From positions 620,001 through 684,000 of the forward strand of contig CP030887.1 of the NCBI GenBank assembly GCA_006969905.1: a stretch of DNA of 64,000 nt, read 5' to 3'. The notes below the pieces were generated by a model, which was given only the letters and a program-made list of their open reading frames with translations, searched no databases and was not told where the DNA came from. This DNA is from Balneolaceae bacterium (GTDB taxonomy: Bacteria; Bacteroidota; Rhodothermia; Balneolales; Balneolaceae). Below, one piece after another: positions 36,188-44,786 of the stretch (the stretch's first letter is position 1; every line of letters starts with the position of its first letter). A program made the position numbers and the translations under genes.

Positions 36188-36595
36188 TTACCGGATTCTG
36201 TCCATTGAACGAACGAGATCATCGTCTTTTTTAATAAATCGGAGTGCAACTAATTGCAGTAGGAAACCGACTCCTGTCAAACCGGTTCCAATCGCTTCAT
36301 CCCACAGGTAGGTACCAATTCCACCTAATGAAAAAAGCACTCCGAAACAGGCCCCTAACGCTATTATTTGTAAGAGCATACTCCGCTTCACCCAACTCAT
36401 CTGGTCTTTTCTATTGCTATATCTGAAAATTGAAAAGATGGTCAAAATTATTGCCAAGGCTAAAGAAACGGCTAACCCAAACCCAACCCATTGCTGTGGG
36501 TCTTCCATAGCCCGTGTATAGATTGGGGTGAAATAAACACTAAAGGTAGCTATCGCAGATAATGCAAGAAAAACGGTCTGTATTCTTTGTATCAA
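36188..36595 (-). CDS. DUF4293 family membrane protein
   Basis: 135 residues with four membrane helices: TVFLALSAIATFSVYFTP, VGFGLAVSLALAIILTIF, LLQIIALGACFGVLFSL and TGLTGVGFLLQLVALRFI. The opening MIQRIQTVFLAL and the end RFIKKDDDLVRSMDRIR are typical of DUF4293, an FCB-group family of unknown function. Probable small operon with the EamA transporter gene downstream. Confidence 0.8.
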   Translation of the reverse strand: MIQRIQTVFLALSAIATFSVYFTPIYTRAMEDPQQWVGFGLAVSLALAIILTIFSIFRYSNRKDQMSWVKRSMLLQIIALGACFGVLFSLGGIGTYLWDEAIGTGLTGVGFLLQLVALRFIKKDDDLVRSMDRIR

Positions 36596-36629
36596 GGTAA
36601 AATTGGTTCCACTTTTGATTTCAGTTAAA

Positions 36630-36766
36630 GTGAATTCGAGATAGGAATAATCTCAGTATACCTAAAAAGGTCATTCCGCTACAAATACCGGAATTTGGAA
36701 TTGTACAAAGGGCAAAATCCTTTTGCAAAAAAACTAATTCCAGATTTCCGTCTGCATGGGAATGAC
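36630..36766 (+). repeat. Nested-hairpin intergenic repeat, copy 1
   Basis: A conserved box GTGAATTCGAGATAGGAA (36630-36647) is followed by an outer inverted repeat GTCATTCC (36670-36677) / GGAATGAC (36759-36766) enclosing two internal hairpins (ATTCCG...CGGAAT; AATTCCAG...). It matches the repeat at 55802-55946. The rest of the 36596-36934 gap carries only the terminator. Confidence 0.65.
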
Positions 36767-36881
36767 TTAAGAATTTTCTTGGATGTTCTATCGGCCGATT
36801 CCTAGCTCAAACTCAGTTTAAAGATAATGCTTTTAGAGTACTCACTTCAATGCAGATTAAAGCATTCTGTCAAAACAAAAA

Positions 36882-36913
36882 AACCGAAGCAGTAAACTAC
36901 TCCGGTTCTTTTT
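36882..36913 (-). terminator. Rho-independent terminator of the efflux operon
   Basis: On the minus strand AACCGGAGTAG-TTTA-CTGCTTCGGTT forms a long stem followed by a T-run (36883-36877). It sits 20 bases past the RND permease stop. Confidence 0.82.
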
Positions 36914-36934
36914 AATTGAGTACAACCAGTGATA

Positions 36935-39900
36935 CTAAGCGGGACTTGCTTCAAGCTCTTTCCTGGTACCATTTAAAGAGCTTTGGTCTTTTATGATGCC
37001 GGGCTCTTCTTTGCCAAACATTACTTTATTCAATCCACGTCTGCTACGTTCTATAATACTGTAAAGTACCGGAACCAGGATAAGAGTAAGCGCAGTAGCA
37101 AACAGCAGCCCCACAATTACAGCGATAGCCATTGGCCCCCACCATGCAGCCTGTTCCCCACCCATATAAATATATGAGCCCAGATTACTGAAAAATTCAA
37201 GCGGTGTAGCAACAAGTACTATAAAATCAAAATTGAAACCAATAGCCAGAGGAACTAACCCCAATGCTGTAGTTATCGCAGTAAGAATTACAGGGCGAAA
37301 ACGAACTTTCCCTCCTTGTATCAATGCTGATCGTAAATCCATTCCGTCTCGCTCACGAAGAATATCCACGTAGTCAATCAATACAATTGCATTGTTTACT
37401 ACTATACCCGCCAGCGAAATAATTCCAAGAAAGGCCATCAAGCCAAATGCCATTTGGAAGGTGACCAGTCCATAGAATACCCCCGCCATCGACATAATTA
37501 CCGAGCTGAGGATGATTAACGGCTTTGCGATTGAGTTAAACTGGGAAACAAGGATAAAGGAAATCAGGAACAAAGCGATCAAAAATGCAATTCCAAGAAA
37601 CTCGAAAGACTCATCCTGCTCCTGCTGTTGTCCGGTCCAGCCGTAAGTATAACCCGCAGGCAAGTCCTGCAAATAATCACCCAGTACTCCCTGTACTTCG
37701 GCCAGTACCGCATTCGCCTGGTAACCTGCCCTTACATCAGCGCTGATAGTGATTACCCTTACTGCTTCTTTATGGTTTATACCACCCAGACCATCGCTTA
37801 CCTCCCAGGTTGCAACTTCAGAAAGAGGTATCTGGGTGCCTTCATGAAAAATGGTCAAATCGCCAAGAGTACTCATGTCGTCTCGATACTCATCGTTCAA
37901 ACGCACGATTATATCATACTCTTCCTTACCATCACGAAACTTTGATGCCTCTACACCATTGATCGCCTGGCGGATGGTCATCCCGATCGTGTTAGTATTC
38001 AACTCATAAAGAGCAGCTTTTTCGCGGTCTACTTCCACCCTTACTTCAGGCCGGGGCTCCGGAAGATTCGATTCCAGGCCATCCATCTTTGCAAATACCG
38101 AATCATCTTCAAGTATGCTCAGGATATCATTAGAAATAGTTGTGAGCTGATCCATATCGCTACCCGAGATTTCCAGGTTCACTGGTTTTCCGGTGGGCGG
38201 GCCATTTGGAGGTTGTTCAACGGTAATAATGGCTCCCACAATGTTTTCACTCATATGGTCACGAAGAAATTCCATGGCATCAAATACATCACCCTCACGT
38301 TCCTGGAAATCAACAAAATTGAGTGCTACAGTTCCGCGGTTAGGGGTACTACCCCCGCCACCTGAGCCGGGATCAGCGGTTATAAGCGCTCCTGAAGTTG
38401 CCAGAATAGTGTTTACATCAACAATATTGGGAAGGTTTTGTACCCGGTCGCGAACCTCGTCTACAATTTCTTTGGTGAAACTGACATCAGAGCCTATGGG
38501 TGTTTCTATCTGAATGTATACATCCCTTGGCGGGATATCTTCAGGGAAGAATTCCGTTCCCGGATTAAATGCACCTAACAATATAAAACTGGAAATCAAT
38601 ACAAGAACAGAGATGGTTATTGTAGAAATTCTATGATCCAGAGCCCATGTCAGCGAAGCTTCATACCTGTCAATAACCTTGTTCAAGCCATCTCTTTGCC
38701 ACCACCTTCCGATAGGCTCAAGAACATATTTGTTGATAAGCCACAGAATGGCTATTAAAATGATCAGCATTACCCAGGTTATAAAACTGGATGCGAGGAA
38801 GATTATAGCCAGAAAACCAAAAACTCCTGTGAGGATCCATTTACCTTTTTTGGTAAGCCGGGCTCTTTTTTCCTGCCCATCTACGCGCATAAATAGAGCA
38901 CATATCACAGGATTGATTACTAAGCCAACAAACAGAGAACTTGCCAAAGTAATGATCAATGTTTTTGGTAAATAGCCCATAAATTGGCCAACAATACCCG
39001 GCCAGAATACCATGGGGGCAAAGGCTGCAATGGTTGTTGTGGTTCCGGCAATAATCGGAATAGCCACTTCACCGGTTCCTTTCCTCGCAGCTTCAAAATT
39101 ATCATAGCCTTCTTCCAGGTAGCGATAAATATTTTCCACAACCACAATAGCATTATCTACCAACATCCCCAGTGAGAGAATCAGAGAAAATAGCACTATC
39201 ATGTTCATAGTGATGCCTACCGCTCCTAAAATTATGAAGGAAAGAAACATAGAAAATGGAATGGATATACCAACAAATGAGGCATTTCGGACACCCAGGA
39301 AAAAGAGAAGCACACCTACTACCAGGGTTAACCCGGAGATGATATTGTTCTCAAGGTTACTCACCATACTTACCACATCAATACTTTGGTCATTGGTGAT
39401 TTTGTAAGTAGTAGTAGGCGGAAGCGTTTCAAGCTCAGCATCCAGAATAGCCTTTGTGCGTTGGGCAGTTTCAAGAATATTTTCGCCCGTTCTTTTCTTT
39501 ACTCCCAAAGTAATAACAGGTGCTCCTTCCAGTTCAGAGTAGGTTTCCCGCTCTTTGAAGCCAAAGGTTACAGTAGCCACATCCCGAACATAAATAGGGC
39601 TTCGCTCTTCCCCTTTAACTACAACATCTTCAAGCAGCGCAGGATCTTCGTATTGTCCCGGAATACGCAACAAGAATTTTTTTGTACCCACTGAAATATC
39701 CCCACCAGGAATGGTTACGTTTTCCTGGGAAATTGCCCCTATGATATCCCCGAAGGCTACTCCATAATATTTCATTTTGGCTAAATCCACATCCACCTGA
39801 ACTTCACGTTCAAGTCCCCCGGTAAGGTCTACTCCCAAAACTGAAGGTATCGCCTCAATTTTATCCTGAAGGTCTTCGGCTATTTCTTTTAGGATTACTT

Positions 39901-40420
39901 CATCATATTCACCCGAAAGGTTCACGTTCATGATCGGGAATTCGGATAAGTTAATTTCCTGAACAACCGGCTCTTCGGCATCTTCCGGCAACTCGGGTTT
40001 AGCTAAGTCCACCTTCTCACGTACCTTCTGGAGGGCATCTTCAATATCTATGTTCGGATCAAACTCTAAGTTAATGCTAGAGTATCCTTCAGAAGAGGTT
40101 GAAGTCATCGTTTTTACTTCCGAAATGTTTCCAAGCTCGTCTTCCAGTTTTCGGGTTACCAGGCTTTCCATATCCTCAGGTGATACCCCGGGATAAATTG
40201 TTACCACAAAAATGTTGGGAATATTAATACTTGGAAAGCTCTCTTTCGGGATAGTCAGATAAGATACAATACCCATCACCGTTACCAGTACTACCAATAC
40301 CAGAACACTTATGCGGTTAGTAATGGAAAAAGATGAAAGCCAAAATTCTTTGCGTACTCCCGTTCCTTGCTGCGAGGATCCGCTTGTTGGTTTTCCGTTT
40401 GATTGAATTTCGGTACTCAT
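36935..40420 (-). CDS. RND efflux permease (AcrB/HAE1-like)
   Basis: 1161 residues. Twelve membrane segments and two large periplasmic loops follow the RND plan (TM1 ITNRISVLVLVVLVTVMGIV; loop from SFPSINIPNIFVV). The proton-relay helix reads LILSLGMLVDNAIVVVENIY, with Asp-Asn where AcrB has Asp-Asp. It is somewhat longer than AcrB (~1050) because of an extra loop at about 505-560 and a tail. It works with the adaptor and TolC-like genes upstream in the same operon to export drugs or other compounds. Followed by a terminator. Confidence 0.92.
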   Translation of the reverse strand: MSTEIQSNGKPTSGSSQQGTGVRKEFWLSSFSITNRISVLVLVVLVTVMGIVSYLTIPKESFPSINIPNIFVVTIYPGVSPEDMESLVTRKLEDELGNISEVKTMTSTSSEGYSSINLEFDPNIDIEDALQKVREKVDLAKPELPEDAEEPVVQEINLSEFPIMNVNLSGEYDEVILKEIAEDLQDKIEAIPSVLGVDLTGGLEREVQVDVDLAKMKYYGVAFGDIIGAISQENVTIPGGDISVGTKKFLLRIPGQYEDPALLEDVVVKGEERSPIYVRDVATVTFGFKERETYSELEGAPVITLGVKKRTGENILETAQRTKAILDAELETLPPTTTYKITNDQSIDVVSMVSNLENNIISGLTLVVGVLLFFLGVRNASFVGISIPFSMFLSFIILGAVGITMNMIVLFSLILSLGMLVDNAIVVVENIYRYLEEGYDNFEAARKGTGEVAIPIIAGTTTTIAAFAPMVFWPGIVGQFMGYLPKTLIITLASSLFVGLVINPVICALFMRVDGQEKRARLTKKGKWILTGVFGFLAIIFLASSFITWVMLIILIAILWLINKYVLEPIGRWWQRDGLNKVIDRYEASLTWALDHRISTITISVLVLISSFILLGAFNPGTEFFPEDIPPRDVYIQIETPIGSDVSFTKEIVDEVRDRVQNLPNIVDVNTILATSGALITADPGSGGGGSTPNRGTVALNFVDFQEREGDVFDAMEFLRDHMSENIVGAIITVEQPPNGPPTGKPVNLEISGSDMDQLTTISNDILSILEDDSVFAKMDGLESNLPEPRPEVRVEVDREKAALYELNTNTIGMTIRQAINGVEASKFRDGKEEYDIIVRLNDEYRDDMSTLGDLTIFHEGTQIPLSEVATWEVSDGLGGINHKEAVRVITISADVRAGYQANAVLAEVQGVLGDYLQDLPAGYTYGWTGQQQEQDESFEFLGIAFLIALFLISFILVSQFNSIAKPLIILSSVIMSMAGVFYGLVTFQMAFGLMAFLGIISLAGIVVNNAIVLIDYVDILRERDGMDLRSALIQGGKVRFRPVILTAITTALGLVPLAIGFNFDFIVLVATPLEFFSNLGSYIYMGGEQAAWWGPMAIAVIVGLLFATALTLILVPVLYSIIERSRRGLNKVMFGKEEPGIIKDQSSLNGTRKELEASPA

Positions 40421-40438
40421 AATAGTTTCCGAATTATA

Positions 40439-41533
40439 TTAATTAGAGGCTATATTGGAGTCTTGCTGATCCTTTGGAGTAACTCTCATACCATCATCCA
40501 GAAAAGCTGAACCTAAAGTGATCAATTCATCTCCCACTTCAAGTCCGCTTTCGATGATTACATCGGTTTTATAGGAAAGACCAAGACTTACTATTCGTTC
40601 TTCTGCTACCGGTTCATTTTCGTCATTTTCTGAAAGTACATATACCACGTAACCATTTTCTTTCGAGTATACATATTCCTCGCTAATTACCAGTACATTT
40701 TCCTGCTCATTGGTTTTAAGCCGGATATTCGCAATCATATCGACCTTATATTGACTTTCTTTTTTCGGAAGATCAATCTCGATTCTGAAAGTTCTATTCT
40801 GTGGATTGATACTGCCGGCAGTAAATTTAATTTCTTGTTTCAGGGTATCACTTACCTGGGTATCAAACCATACTTCTACATCATCTCCCGTTTTTATTAC
40901 ATCGGCATAGCGAGCGGGAACCCCTGCGGAAATAATATAGTCGTTTGACCCAATCAGGCGGACTACCGGAGAACCCGGTGAAACCATCTCACCAACTTCG
41001 AACATAATCGATTCCAACGTTCCGTTGAATGGTGCCTTGATATTAGTATTTGCCAAATCTACCTTTATTGATTCTAGGGCTGAGTTACTTTGCTCAAAAG
41101 CATACTTTGCATTCAGGTAATCAAGCTCGGAGCCTATCCCATCTTCTTCATATATCTTTTTCAGGCGCTCATAGTTCTCTTTCGCCTGAGAAGTAATGGC
41201 TTCAAGCCGTGCTTTTTCCTGCTTTAGCTTTGAATCATCAATTTTTACGATAGTCTGACCTTTACGAATATATTCGCCTTCGTTGGCGCTGTAAGAAACT
41301 ACTCTTCCACTCACTTCTGCTGAAATCATAATATCGTTTGAAGTTTCAACAGCCCCCACTACCCGTACATAACTTGCAAAGGTTGAAGGAGAAATAGTTT
41401 TTGTAGTAATGTTTACCGTTTTCACTAACTCTTCAGGACCGGTTTCCTGTTCTGCTGATTCTCCTGAACAAGCAACTCCAAGTAGTCCTATAGTAACCAG
41501 AAGTATTAAACCTTTATCTTTCATGTTCTTCAT
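40439..41533 (-). CDS. RND efflux periplasmic adaptor lipoprotein (MFP)
   Basis: 364 residues: lipoprotein signal with LLGVAC (Cys near 22), lipoyl-like half (SGRVVSYSANEGEYIRKGQT), a short alpha-helical hairpin (about 95-150), and C-terminal beta-barrel and membrane-proximal domains. It bridges the RND pump and the outer-membrane channel. It lies 18 bases upstream of the pump gene and 24 downstream of the TolC gene. Assignment is firm; the substrate is unknown. Confidence 0.92.
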   Translation of the reverse strand: MKNMKDKGLILLVTIGLLGVACSGESAEQETGPEELVKTVNITTKTISPSTFASYVRVVGAVETSNDIMISAEVSGRVVSYSANEGEYIRKGQTIVKIDDSKLKQEKARLEAITSQAKENYERLKKIYEEDGIGSELDYLNAKYAFEQSNSALESIKVDLANTNIKAPFNGTLESIMFEVGEMVSPGSPVVRLIGSNDYIISAGVPARYADVIKTGDDVEVWFDTQVSDTLKQEIKFTAGSINPQNRTFRIEIDLPKKESQYKVDMIANIRLKTNEQENVLVISEEYVYSKENGYVVYVLSENDENEPVAEERIVSLGLSYKTDVIIESGLEVGDELITLGSAFLDDGMRVTPKDQQDSNIASN

Positions 41534-41557
41534 TTTTCGATGTTTTAAATATTCTTT

Positions 41558-42979
41558 TTATTTATCTGTGTATGGAACCTGACCTGTTGCAAGATCATAC
41601 TGAGCTTTAGCTGTTAAATAGTTAAATACCATTAGTGCGTAGTTAACTTCTGCTTCTCTTACCTGGATTTCTGCTTCGGTCACTTCAAGTTGAGACCCAA
41701 GCCCATTTTCAAATCTCTTTTTTGCCCTTTCATAGCCTTCTTTTGCCTGATCAAGAGCCTTTTCTCTGGCAGGTGCTGTTTCATAAATTCTGTTTAGTTC
41801 TTCTGTGGCGCTTACCATTTCGTTATTAGCAGTCAGCTCAGTTTGCCTTTTTTGTTCTTCCAGGTCTTTGTACTGAATCTTTACTCTATCTAAATCAGCC
41901 ACTCGCTTAAAACCTTGGAACAAGGGTAAGCTGAGATTTAGCCCAATGGTTTGGAACCGAGCATCATTTTCGAAAAACGTGGGGGTTCCTGGTTCTGCAG
42001 CAGTCCACTGTAAATTATATGAAGCAGTTAACGTTGGGAGAAAGCGACTTTTTACAGCCAGCATTTCTTTTTGTTTTAGTGAAAGGCTTGCGTCTAAGAT
42101 TCGTAAATCTCCGCGATTATCTAACATAGAATAAGAATCCTGGTCTTCACTTTTAAAGTGGAAAGGGTGCATCCTATCTACCTTTTTGATATGCTGATTT
42201 TCAGTGTTCTCAGCTTCCTCAGTAAATATGTCGAAAGTGTTTAGGTCGCCCAGCACAAGAATACCCAAATCAACAGGAATACCCATGATTACATTTAAAT
42301 TCCTGTATGCTTCCGCAACTGCATATTCAGCTTCAATCTGTAGTGGTTTTTGGTTGCTAAGCTGCACGCGAAGTCTAAGCACATCATAATCATCAACGAT
42401 ACCCGCTTCTGCCTTGGCTTCATTTTCTCTTAAGTTGGTTTCTAAACGATCAATTTGTGCATTTTGAAGCCTAAGCTGTTCTTTTGCAACTAAAACCGAA
42501 TAATAAGCTACGCGAGTTTGTGTGATGACCTGCTGGCTAACAGCTAAAAAATTCTCTTTTTGAACTTCTTTAAAAATAGCAGAGCTTTTTAAGGCAACAA
42601 GAGCCTCTCCTTTAAATATATTCTGAGAAACTGTAAACCCGCCCTGCCAGTTGTTATCCGTTCCAAATGCTATTGGAACTAATGTACCAGGTGCTCCTCC
42701 AAAAAATTCTCCCGGAACAAATTGTACAGGAATCTCAACATTCCTGGTGTAAGTTAGTGATGAAGTTACATCTGGAAATACTTCTCCATAAGCGATTTTC
42801 ACCAGTTGATCTGCATCGTCAATAGCCAGTAAAGCACGCTGAATTTGAGGATTATTGGCTAGCGCCATTTCAATGGCTTGCTCTAATGTTATTTCTTTAA
42901 CCTCATTCGTTGTTTGCGCAGCTATATTCCCAAATACTAACAACCCTAAAACCAAAATGAGGCTTAACTTTTTTCCCAT
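41558..42979 (-). CDS. TolC family outer-membrane channel
   Basis: 473 residues: signal peptide (cleavage near IAAQ) and the two-fold TolC repeat of long helices. Typical segments are LEQAIEMALANNPQI near the N-terminus and EKALDQAKEGYERAKKRFEN with GLGSQLEVTEAEIQVREAEV near the C-terminus. An insert at about 255-285 is rich in charged residues. It is the first structural gene of the efflux operon, right after tetR. A candidate operator lies about 64 bases before its start. Confidence 0.92.
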   Translation of the reverse strand: MGKKLSLILVLGLLVFGNIAAQTTNEVKEITLEQAIEMALANNPQIQRALLAIDDADQLVKIAYGEVFPDVTSSLTYTRNVEIPVQFVPGEFFGGAPGTLVPIAFGTDNNWQGGFTVSQNIFKGEALVALKSSAIFKEVQKENFLAVSQQVITQTRVAYYSVLVAKEQLRLQNAQIDRLETNLRENEAKAEAGIVDDYDVLRLRVQLSNQKPLQIEAEYAVAEAYRNLNVIMGIPVDLGILVLGDLNTFDIFTEEAENTENQHIKKVDRMHPFHFKSEDQDSYSMLDNRGDLRILDASLSLKQKEMLAVKSRFLPTLTASYNLQWTAAEPGTPTFFENDARFQTIGLNLSLPLFQGFKRVADLDRVKIQYKDLEEQKRQTELTANNEMVSATEELNRIYETAPAREKALDQAKEGYERAKKRFENGLGSQLEVTEAEIQVREAEVNYALMVFNYLTAKAQYDLATGQVPYTDK

Positions 42980-43024
42980 TATTCCTATCTGATTATACTT
43001 TCAAAATTTCGGCAGCAAATTACG

Positions 43025-43732
43025 TTATGCCTTTTTCTTTGTTTCAAAAAATGACTTTGAGTCATACTCATTTTTCTCTACTCCTGTAGATACACCTGTG
43101 CCTATCATCTTCATATACCCTTCGAATAAAGAAAAGATGTCAATGCCTAGTTCATCCAAAAGGTTAAAATGCCGGGTGTTCTCATGTTGATAAACCAGGC
43201 TAACCATTCCATGAGAAGTTCCCCACAATATCAAAGCTAATTCTTTTGGGTCATATTCCTTTTTAATACTCCCATCCTGCATCCCTATCTGTATAGCTCT
43301 TACCATACAGGTAAAAGAACTATATAGATTATTCTTGCATGCATTCAGGTACGAGCTGTTTTCTAACTCATTTGACTCCTTAAGATTATCATGAAATTTC
43401 ATCGCTCTGAAATACTCCGGATGTTCATTCACAAAATTCATGAAAGTAGCTCCTATCATAGAGATCAACTCAATCCCTGGTAAATCATTTGTCAGTACTT
43501 TAGATATCTTCTCACTTAGCAGGGTTGTCGCCTTATTACAAATCCCCAATACCAGGTCATTTTTATTGTTGAAATACTGGTATAAAGAACCTTTGCTTAC
43601 TTCAGCCCGCTCGGCTACTTCATCCATATTTAGCTGATCCAATCCTTTCTCAAGGATGAGTTCTTCGGCAGCTTCCAGCATAATGGATCGCTTAAATTCT
43701 TTTTCTCTTTCTTTACGCTCTGTAATTCCCAT
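43025..43732 (-). CDS. TetR/AcrR family repressor of the efflux operon
   Basis: 235 residues. The N-terminal HTH (about 15-60) reads AAEELILEKGLDQLNMDEVA then EVSKGSLYQYFNNKNDL; the rest is the helical ligand-binding and dimer domain. It is the first gene of the efflux operon on the minus strand, so autoregulation with the pump is expected. Two nearly identical 22-bp sites flank it, one directly before the ATG and one inside its 3' end. The C-terminal ~30 residues are charged and probably outside the TetR fold. Confidence 0.92.
   Translation of the reverse strand: MGITERKEREKEFKRSIMLEAAEELILEKGLDQLNMDEVAERAEVSKGSLYQYFNNKNDLVLGICNKATTLLSEKISKVLTNDLPGIELISMIGATFMNFVNEHPEYFRAMKFHDNLKESNELENSSYLNACKNNLYSSFTCMVRAIQIGMQDGSIKKEYDPKELALILWGTSHGMVSLVYQHENTRHFNLLDELGIDIFSLFEGYMKMIGTGVSTGVEKNEYDSKSFFETKKKA
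43043..43064 (+). promoter_or_regulatory. Candidate TetR operator, internal site
   Basis: TGACT-TTG-AGTCA (43052-43064), preceded by TTCAAAAAA. It matches the site at 43735-43756 in 20 of 22 positions, but in opposite orientation. It lies inside the 3' end of tetR, encoding part of YDSKSFFET, about 64 bases upstream of tolC. The match is too long for chance, and its position suits control of a tolC promoter. Confidence 0.6.
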
Positions 43733-43734
43733 TT

Positions 43735-43756
43735 TGACTTTAAGTCATTTTTTGAA
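43735..43756 (-). promoter_or_regulatory. Candidate TetR operator, upstream site
   Basis: Perfect dyad TGACT-TTA-AGTCA (43735-43747) ending 2 bases before the tetR ATG, then TTTTTTGAA. It matches the internal site at 43043-43064 in inverted orientation. It fits a classical autoregulatory TetR operator. Confidence 0.65.
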
Positions 43757-43852
43757 CAACGGTCACAAATGTACTTAAGCTTTTTTAGAAATCCTACCTG
43801 TTTCTTGTAAACAAATAGTAAACAATCGTTCGTTTTCTGAGTTTTAATCTCT

Positions 43853-43860
43853 TACTTTTG
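43853..43860 (+). promoter_or_regulatory. Bacteroidota-type -7 promoter box
   Basis: TACTTTTG fits TAnnTTTG exactly; a T-rich TTTT block lies about 20 bases upstream at 43833, where the -33 TTTG box is expected. The predicted transcript starts roughly 10-15 bases before the EamA TTG start. Confidence 0.45.
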
Positions 43861-43879
43861 CGCCTCACATTACGCTGCT

Positions 43880-44773
43880 TTGGTTAAAAAATATTTAGTT
43901 GATCTTACTCTAATTCTTGTCGCTGTTATTTGGGCGCTTAACTTCAGTGTTGTAAAAACAGCACTTTCTGAATTTGACCCTTATAGCTTTAATGCTTTAC
44001 GGTATGTTTTGGCCGCAGCCCTACTCTATGTCGCTGCCCGCTCTAAAGGGTTCACTTTAAAAGTAGAAAAAGAGCACTTCTGGAAAATTCTTGGAATTGG
44101 ACTTGTGGGAAATCTAGTCTACCAACTATTTTTTATTATTGGCCTTAACTATACCTATTCCGCAAATGCTGCGGTTATGTTAGGGACCATACCTATTTGG
44201 GTGGCTTTACTTTCTCATATTTTTATAGATGAAAAACTCACTTTATTTAAATCAATAGGTATTGGCTTGGCCTTTATAGGTGTTATCCTGATTATCTCTG
44301 GCGGTAATAGTCCTATCTCTTTTAGTTCCAATTATTTTATCGGGGATATAATTACCATTCTGGCTGCTATTACATGGGCAGTTTATACTATACTCTCCAA
44401 AAAATACCTTAAGATTTACAATTCTCTCCAGTACTCAGCGCTCATGTCGGTAATCGGGCTTGTAGGGTTGATGATTATTGGCCTTCCGAGCCTGGTTAAG
44501 CTTGATTTCACATCTGTTTCAATTGCCGGTTATGGAGGGTTGCTTTACAGTGGCTTTTTATCAGTTGGGGTAGCCTATATTATATGGAATAACGGTATTG
44601 CTAAAATTGGTACTGTTCGTACGGCAGCTTACCAAAACCTGGTTCCTGTACTGGGTTTATTTTTTGGAGTATTTATTTTGGATGAAGCATTAACAATATT
44701 GCAGTATATTGGGTCACTTTTTGTAATTGCCGGAATAATATTGGCCAGATTTCGTTTTTTAATTTCTAAATAA
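43880..44773 (+). CDS. EamA/DMT family transporter
   Basis: 297 residues, TTG start. Ten membrane helices in two EamA repeats (LVDLTLILVAVIWALNFSVV at the start, GDIITILAAITWAVYTILS at the second repeat). Exporter or permease of the drug/metabolite superfamily; substrate unknown. It starts just downstream of a TAnnTTTG promoter box, and the polysaccharide export gene follows after 13 bases, so it may lead the exopolysaccharide operon by position only. Confidence 0.85.
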   Translation: MVKKYLVDLTLILVAVIWALNFSVVKTALSEFDPYSFNALRYVLAAALLYVAARSKGFTLKVEKEHFWKILGIGLVGNLVYQLFFIIGLNYTYSANAAVMLGTIPIWVALLSHIFIDEKLTLFKSIGIGLAFIGVILIISGGNSPISFSSNYFIGDIITILAAITWAVYTILSKKYLKIYNSLQYSALMSVIGLVGLMIIGLPSLVKLDFTSVSIAGYGGLLYSGFLSVGVAYIIWNNGIAKIGTVRTAAYQNLVPVLGLFFGVFILDEALTILQYIGSLFVIAGIILARFRFLISK

Positions 44774-44786
44774 CCATTCGTTTATA

